Both the position numbers and the translations under genes were made by a program. Source: Paludibacter sp. (lineage in GTDB: Bacteria > Bacteroidota > Bacteroidia > Bacteroidales > Paludibacteraceae). Taken from it: 64,000 nt of DNA. This document shows positions 61,632 to 64,000 of this stretch, piece by piece (position 1 is the stretch's first letter; each line of letters starts with the position of its first letter). The stretch covers positions 1-64,000 of the forward strand of contig JAQTTH010000012.1 of NCBI GenBank assembly GCA_028710895.1, in the 5' to 3' direction. The notes below the pieces were generated by a model. The model searched no databases. It was not told where the DNA came from and saw only the letters and a list, made by a program, of their open reading frames with translations.

Positions 61632-62201
61632 TTATTTACCTAAACCTAATTGATTCATATACGTTTGATTGTCCCAGAATAGATATTCTTCTACCATAAC
61701 ACCGTCTTTCCAAATTCCTACAGTACACATAGGCAGGCTGAATGACTTTCCGGTTGGTTGAATAAATTTACCATCGCCTATTGGCATGGGTTGAGTAAAT
61801 GTTCCCGTCATAACGCCTGTCACACAAGTCATATTTCCCGAACCGAAACGAACGGGATGTTCCTTTATCTGTGTGTTTGGAGCATAAATAAACATGTATT
61901 TCAAATCTGAAATGTGTTTTTCAATTCCAATTGTAAAATGTCCATCAGGCCAATTTACTTTAATGTCTTTAGCATGACTTTCATGCAAACGAACCCATTG
62001 CTGATTACTAAAAACGGTAAAGTCGAGCGTATCGAACTTTTGAAGATATTGAGCAACCTGAGCATTACCTGCAGTAAGCGTTTTGATTTGTGCACGTAAA
62101 GCTACAATTTCTTTTTGACTTGCAGCGTTATTATTGCCAGCATTTATCGCCACCGAAATAAAAAGTGTTGCAACTATGGCAACAAGACTAAGTTTTTTCA
62201 T
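61632..62201 (-). CDS. Exported SnoaL-like protein
   Basis: A 189-residue protein with a signal peptide (residues 1-21, ending SVAINAG). The mature part is a SnoaL/NTF2-like cone-shaped fold: helix, then WVRLHESHAKDIKVNWPDG, then strands ending VTGVMTGTF and SLPMCTVGIWKDGVMVEEYLFWDNQTYMNQLG. Relatives include ester cyclases, but catalytic residues are not conserved enough to assume activity. The gene shares a transcript with the CDGSH gene and has a promoter element at 62240-62247. Confidence 0.85.
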   Translation of the reverse strand: MKKLSLVAIVATLFISVAINAGNNNAASQKEIVALRAQIKTLTAGNAQVAQYLQKFDTLDFTVFSNQQWVRLHESHAKDIKVNWPDGHFTIGIEKHISDLKYMFIYAPNTQIKEHPVRFGSGNMTCVTGVMTGTFTQPMPIGDGKFIQPTGKSFSLPMCTVGIWKDGVMVEEYLFWDNQTYMNQLGLGK

Positions 62202-62239
62202 TTGATTTTTGTTTTAAATTTTTGTTGATTATTATGATG

Positions 62240-62247
62240 CAAAGATA
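62240..62247 (-). promoter_or_regulatory. Promoter -7 element of the SnoaL-CDGSH unit
   Basis: The minus strand reads TATCTTTG, an exact match 38 bp before the SnoaL start. The dyad at 62251-62269 lies just upstream, where the -33 region would be. Confidence 0.55.
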
Positions 62248-62250
62248 CAG

Positions 62251-62269
62251 CCACCGAAATAGTCGGTGG
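62251..62269 (-). promoter_or_regulatory. Inverted repeat, candidate operator
   Basis: CCACCGA (62251-62257) and TCGGTGG (62263-62269) form a perfect 7-bp dyad with a 5-nt spacer. It lies between the AraC gene stop and the SnoaL promoter, overlapping the expected -33 position. No T-run follows, so it is unlikely to be a terminator. Confidence 0.55.
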
Positions 62270-62298
62270 TAACACTTTTCGGAAGAAGGGTGGTACTT

Positions 62299-63120
62299 TT
62301 AGGAAAGAATTGTACGGGTCATCTCGCGAAATTCAGTCGGGGTAACAGAAAGTTTATTGCGAAACACACGTGTAAAGTAAGATTTTTCGTTGTAACCCAG
62401 CTCATAACCTATTTCAGACACTGTCTTCTCAGTGTGAATCAACAGTTTTTTGGCTTCAATAAGTTTTCGGGTTTCGATAATTTCGGAAACGCTCTTTTGG
62501 AAGTCATTTTTACAGATAATATTCAGATTACGCTCTGACATATTCATTTTTTCGGCGTAAAAACTAACACCCTCATCCCGACGGAAATTCTCCTCCAAAA
62601 TTCGCAGGAAGTTATTGAAGGTTGCAATTTGCGAAGCTTTTACAGAGCTTTCAACCGGAATATTGCGCTTGCGCTCAGTCTCAATCATGGAAATAAGAGC
62701 GGTGGTCAAATGGCGGATGGCCGACAAATCAGGATTTTCAAGCACAAACTCAGCGTTAATGATTTCGCAAAGACTAACAAACCGATTTACACAATCTTCA
62801 ACGCCAAGCGGAACACTGGTAGAAGTAAAAAAATTAGAATAGAAATTAAGCTTTGAGTCTGGAATAAATTCATTCTGGAAATTGATAATCCAACCGCGCA
62901 ACCCGTCGCGTTCAACAACCCGGTGCATCTTCCCCATCGAAACATAACTTGCTGCCGGAGCCTGAATCACTTCCATTTGGAAATCAATGTAGTGCTCCAA
63001 ACTACCTTCGGTTACAATTAGCAATTCTTCAAAATCATGAAAATGAGCCTCCTCACGCTTTGCACGAATTTGATCAACAAATTCCTTTGTAATTTTCACA
63101 ATTTTAAACGGTTGTTCCAT
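62299..63120 (-). CDS. AraC-family transcriptional regulator
   Basis: A 273-residue regulator. The N-terminal half is a cupin-like ligand-binding domain (FHDFEELLIVTEGSLEHYIDFQ near residue 28). The C-terminal domain has two helix-turn-helix units: SFYAEKMNMSERNLNIICKNDF near 186 and TVSEIGYELGYNEKSYFTRVFR near 236. The gene directly precedes the SnoaL-CDGSH genes on the same strand and may control them. Its own promoter element is at 63143-63150. Confidence 0.93.
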   Translation of the reverse strand: MEQPFKIVKITKEFVDQIRAKREEAHFHDFEELLIVTEGSLEHYIDFQMEVIQAPAASYVSMGKMHRVVERDGLRGWIINFQNEFIPDSKLNFYSNFFTSTSVPLGVEDCVNRFVSLCEIINAEFVLENPDLSAIRHLTTALISMIETERKRNIPVESSVKASQIATFNNFLRILEENFRRDEGVSFYAEKMNMSERNLNIICKNDFQKSVSEIIETRKLIEAKKLLIHTEKTVSEIGYELGYNEKSYFTRVFRNKLSVTPTEFREMTRTILS

Positions 63121-63142
63121 GCATCTGTTTATTTCTGAAATA

Positions 63143-63150
63143 CAAATTTA
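63143..63150 (-). promoter_or_regulatory. Promoter -7 element of the AraC gene
   Basis: The minus strand reads TAAATTTG, an exact TAnnTTTG match 22 bp before the AraC start. Confidence 0.45.
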
Positions 63151-63183
63151 GCATATTATACCGAAAGTGTTTAGTCATGAAAC

Positions 63184-63210
63184 AAAAAAAGACTCCCACA
63201 CGAGAATCTT
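63184..63210 (-). terminator. Terminator of the SRPBCC gene (minus strand)
   Basis: On the minus strand AAGATTCTC pairs with GGGAGTCTT (two G-T pairs) around a 4-nt loop and is followed by a T-run. Confidence 0.75.
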
Positions 63211-63234
63211 TTTCCTTTAAAATATCTAATTGAC

Positions 63235-63765
63235 TTATTTTTCACTGAGTGATTTCAATTTCCCGAGTCCATTATCCCAATCTTTACCCATCGATTTTTC
63301 CATGTTCATAAAAAGAACCATTATATTGAACGGATAAGGCATGGAGCCCGTCATTCCCCAAGTGGCTTTTGTTCCGGTACCTTCTTCGGCCAATTTTATA
63401 TAAGCCTCACCGTGGCTCTCATGTGGTTTTGTAAAGTCAAGCTTAGTTTCAAACAATGTCGGTTTTTGCACCGTTTTAATGGTCTGACTGCCAGAGCCAA
63501 CAATATCACTTTCCCAGCTTTGAATAGCACCAACAGTTCCATCGGCCCCTGAAGCTTCCTTTTTCATATTTGGATCGTGATCATTCCACGGACTCCATTT
63601 ATCAAGCGCTGCCAAACTGTTTGTGTAATCCCAAACACTGTCAATGGGAGCATTAATACTAACAGATTTTTCATACTTAAACGTTTTAGGAACAAATAGT
63701 GCAACAACCAAAACAATAAGAACTATAGCCAATAAGCCAAATCCAAGGTATTTCAATAATTTCAT
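63235..63765 (-). CDS. SRPBCC (polyketide cyclase-like) protein
   Basis: A 176-residue protein with an N-terminal membrane segment (residues 5-27) and an SRPBCC/START-like domain. The pattern is FKYEKSVSINAPIDSVWDYTNSLAALDKWSPWNDHDPNMKKE, then a central SWESDIVGSG, then GTKATWGMTGSMPYPFNIMVLFM. Such domains bind lipids or other hydrophobic ligands; no enzyme activity can be predicted. It stands alone with a terminator downstream. Confidence 0.88.
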   Translation of the reverse strand: MKLLKYLGFGLLAIVLIVLVVALFVPKTFKYEKSVSINAPIDSVWDYTNSLAALDKWSPWNDHDPNMKKEASGADGTVGAIQSWESDIVGSGSQTIKTVQKPTLFETKLDFTKPHESHGEAYIKLAEEGTGTKATWGMTGSMPYPFNIMVLFMNMEKSMGKDWDNGLGKLKSLSEK

Positions 63766-63852
63766 AATAATGTTGTTTTAAGATGAATAAATATATTTAC
63801 TTGTATTTAAACACTTAGCAACAAAAAAAGTTGATAGGCCTGAAACAAAACC

Positions 63853-63886
63853 AGCAACCTATGGTTTTTCAGCATCTGAGGTTGCT
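63853..63886 (-). terminator. Probable terminator of the right-edge gene (minus strand)
   Basis: AGCAACCT (63853-63860) pairs with AGGTTGCT (63879-63886). On the minus strand the stem is followed by GGTTTTGTTT. The T-run is weak. Confidence 0.5.
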
Positions 63887-63901
63887 AAAAACTCAGAGAG
63901 A

Positions 63902-64000
63902 TTATTTCAGACTATATATCATACCCTTGATGTGGTAATTTTTCAGAATAGTTTGAGCCGCAGCAGCTTGTTTTTGCTTCAACGCATCATAATAAGGTAA
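63902..64000 (-). CDS. Partial CDS: C-terminal end of a gene cut by the window edge
   Basis: An open frame runs from the window edge to a TAA stop at 63902-63904, coding for 32 residues rich in K, Q and A (DALKQKQAAAAQTILKNY then HIKGMIYSLK). It is below the size of the usual gene prediction but is followed by a hairpin typical of gene ends. The family cannot be told from this fragment. Confidence 0.6.
   Translation of the reverse strand, partial: LPYYDALKQKQAAAAQTILKNYHIKGMIYSLK

Overview
The window looks like a chromosomal segment of a Bacteroidota bacterium, most likely order Bacteroidales. The evidence is the type IX secretion genes porU and porV, T9SS-type C-terminal sorting domains, a TonB-dependent receptor under a TPP riboswitch, LysRS, Tsf and SerS of Bacteroidales length, few Shine-Dalgarno sequences, and repeated upstream motifs matching the Bacteroidota promoter consensus (TTTG, about 19-21 nt, TAnnTTTG). 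The genus is not determined. A Paludibacter- or Dysgonomonas-like organism is a guess. I see no rRNA, CRISPR array, transposase, integrase or phage gene.

Layout. 1-6.1 kb: an unknown membrane protein, lysS, a Tim44-like membrane protein, gpsA and pgi. 6.1-13 kb: a lipoprotein and tRNA-Pro on the minus strand, then a HAD phosphatase, hisD-hisC with a stand-alone TfoX C-terminal domain, a MaoC-like protein, a lipase-like hydrolase and an SDR enzyme. 12.7-16.3 kb: a minimal Tat translocase (tatA, tatC) directly followed by a DUF362 protein with a Tat signal and a NapH-like membrane Fe-S protein with an internal twin-arginine motif. 16.3-19.4 kb, minus strand: uracil permease, a lipoprotein phosphoesterase and mpg. 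19.6-24.4 kb: translation genes rplM-rpsI, rpsB, tsf and gltX.

24.4-37.9 kb is a surface-polysaccharide region between gltX and leuS: methyltransferases, five glycosyltransferases including a GT11 fucosyltransferase-like enzyme, wecB, a flippase, an acyltransferase and one large T9SS-secreted LamG protein. 37.9-41.6 kb, minus strand: yitT-like gene and leuS. 41.8-50.8 kb: rex with an overlapping fumarylacetoacetase-like gene, porU-porV, ispF, a 2-Cys peroxiredoxin and an orphan envelope protein. 50.9-56.7 kb: comM-like gene, the TPP riboswitch with its TonB receptor, a 23-bp tandem repeat, tRNA-Ala, a DUF4286 gene and ruvC. 56.7-64 kb, minus strand: a serine hydrolase, serS, rplU-rpmA, a DODA-type dioxygenase, a CDGSH/SnoaL pair behind an AraC regulator, an SRPBCC protein and the 3' end of one more gene.

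Most genes are housekeeping. The items most worth a second look are the Tat/DUF362/Fe-S cluster, a set of short-word intergenic repeats that fold on themselves (near 0.97, 4.58, 20.5, 21.5 and 55.4 kb), a dyad next to the AraC gene, the structured leaders of rpsB and the TonB receptor, and the secreted LamG protein inside the polysaccharide region. Motif positions and structures were read by eye; no database search or folding program was run.
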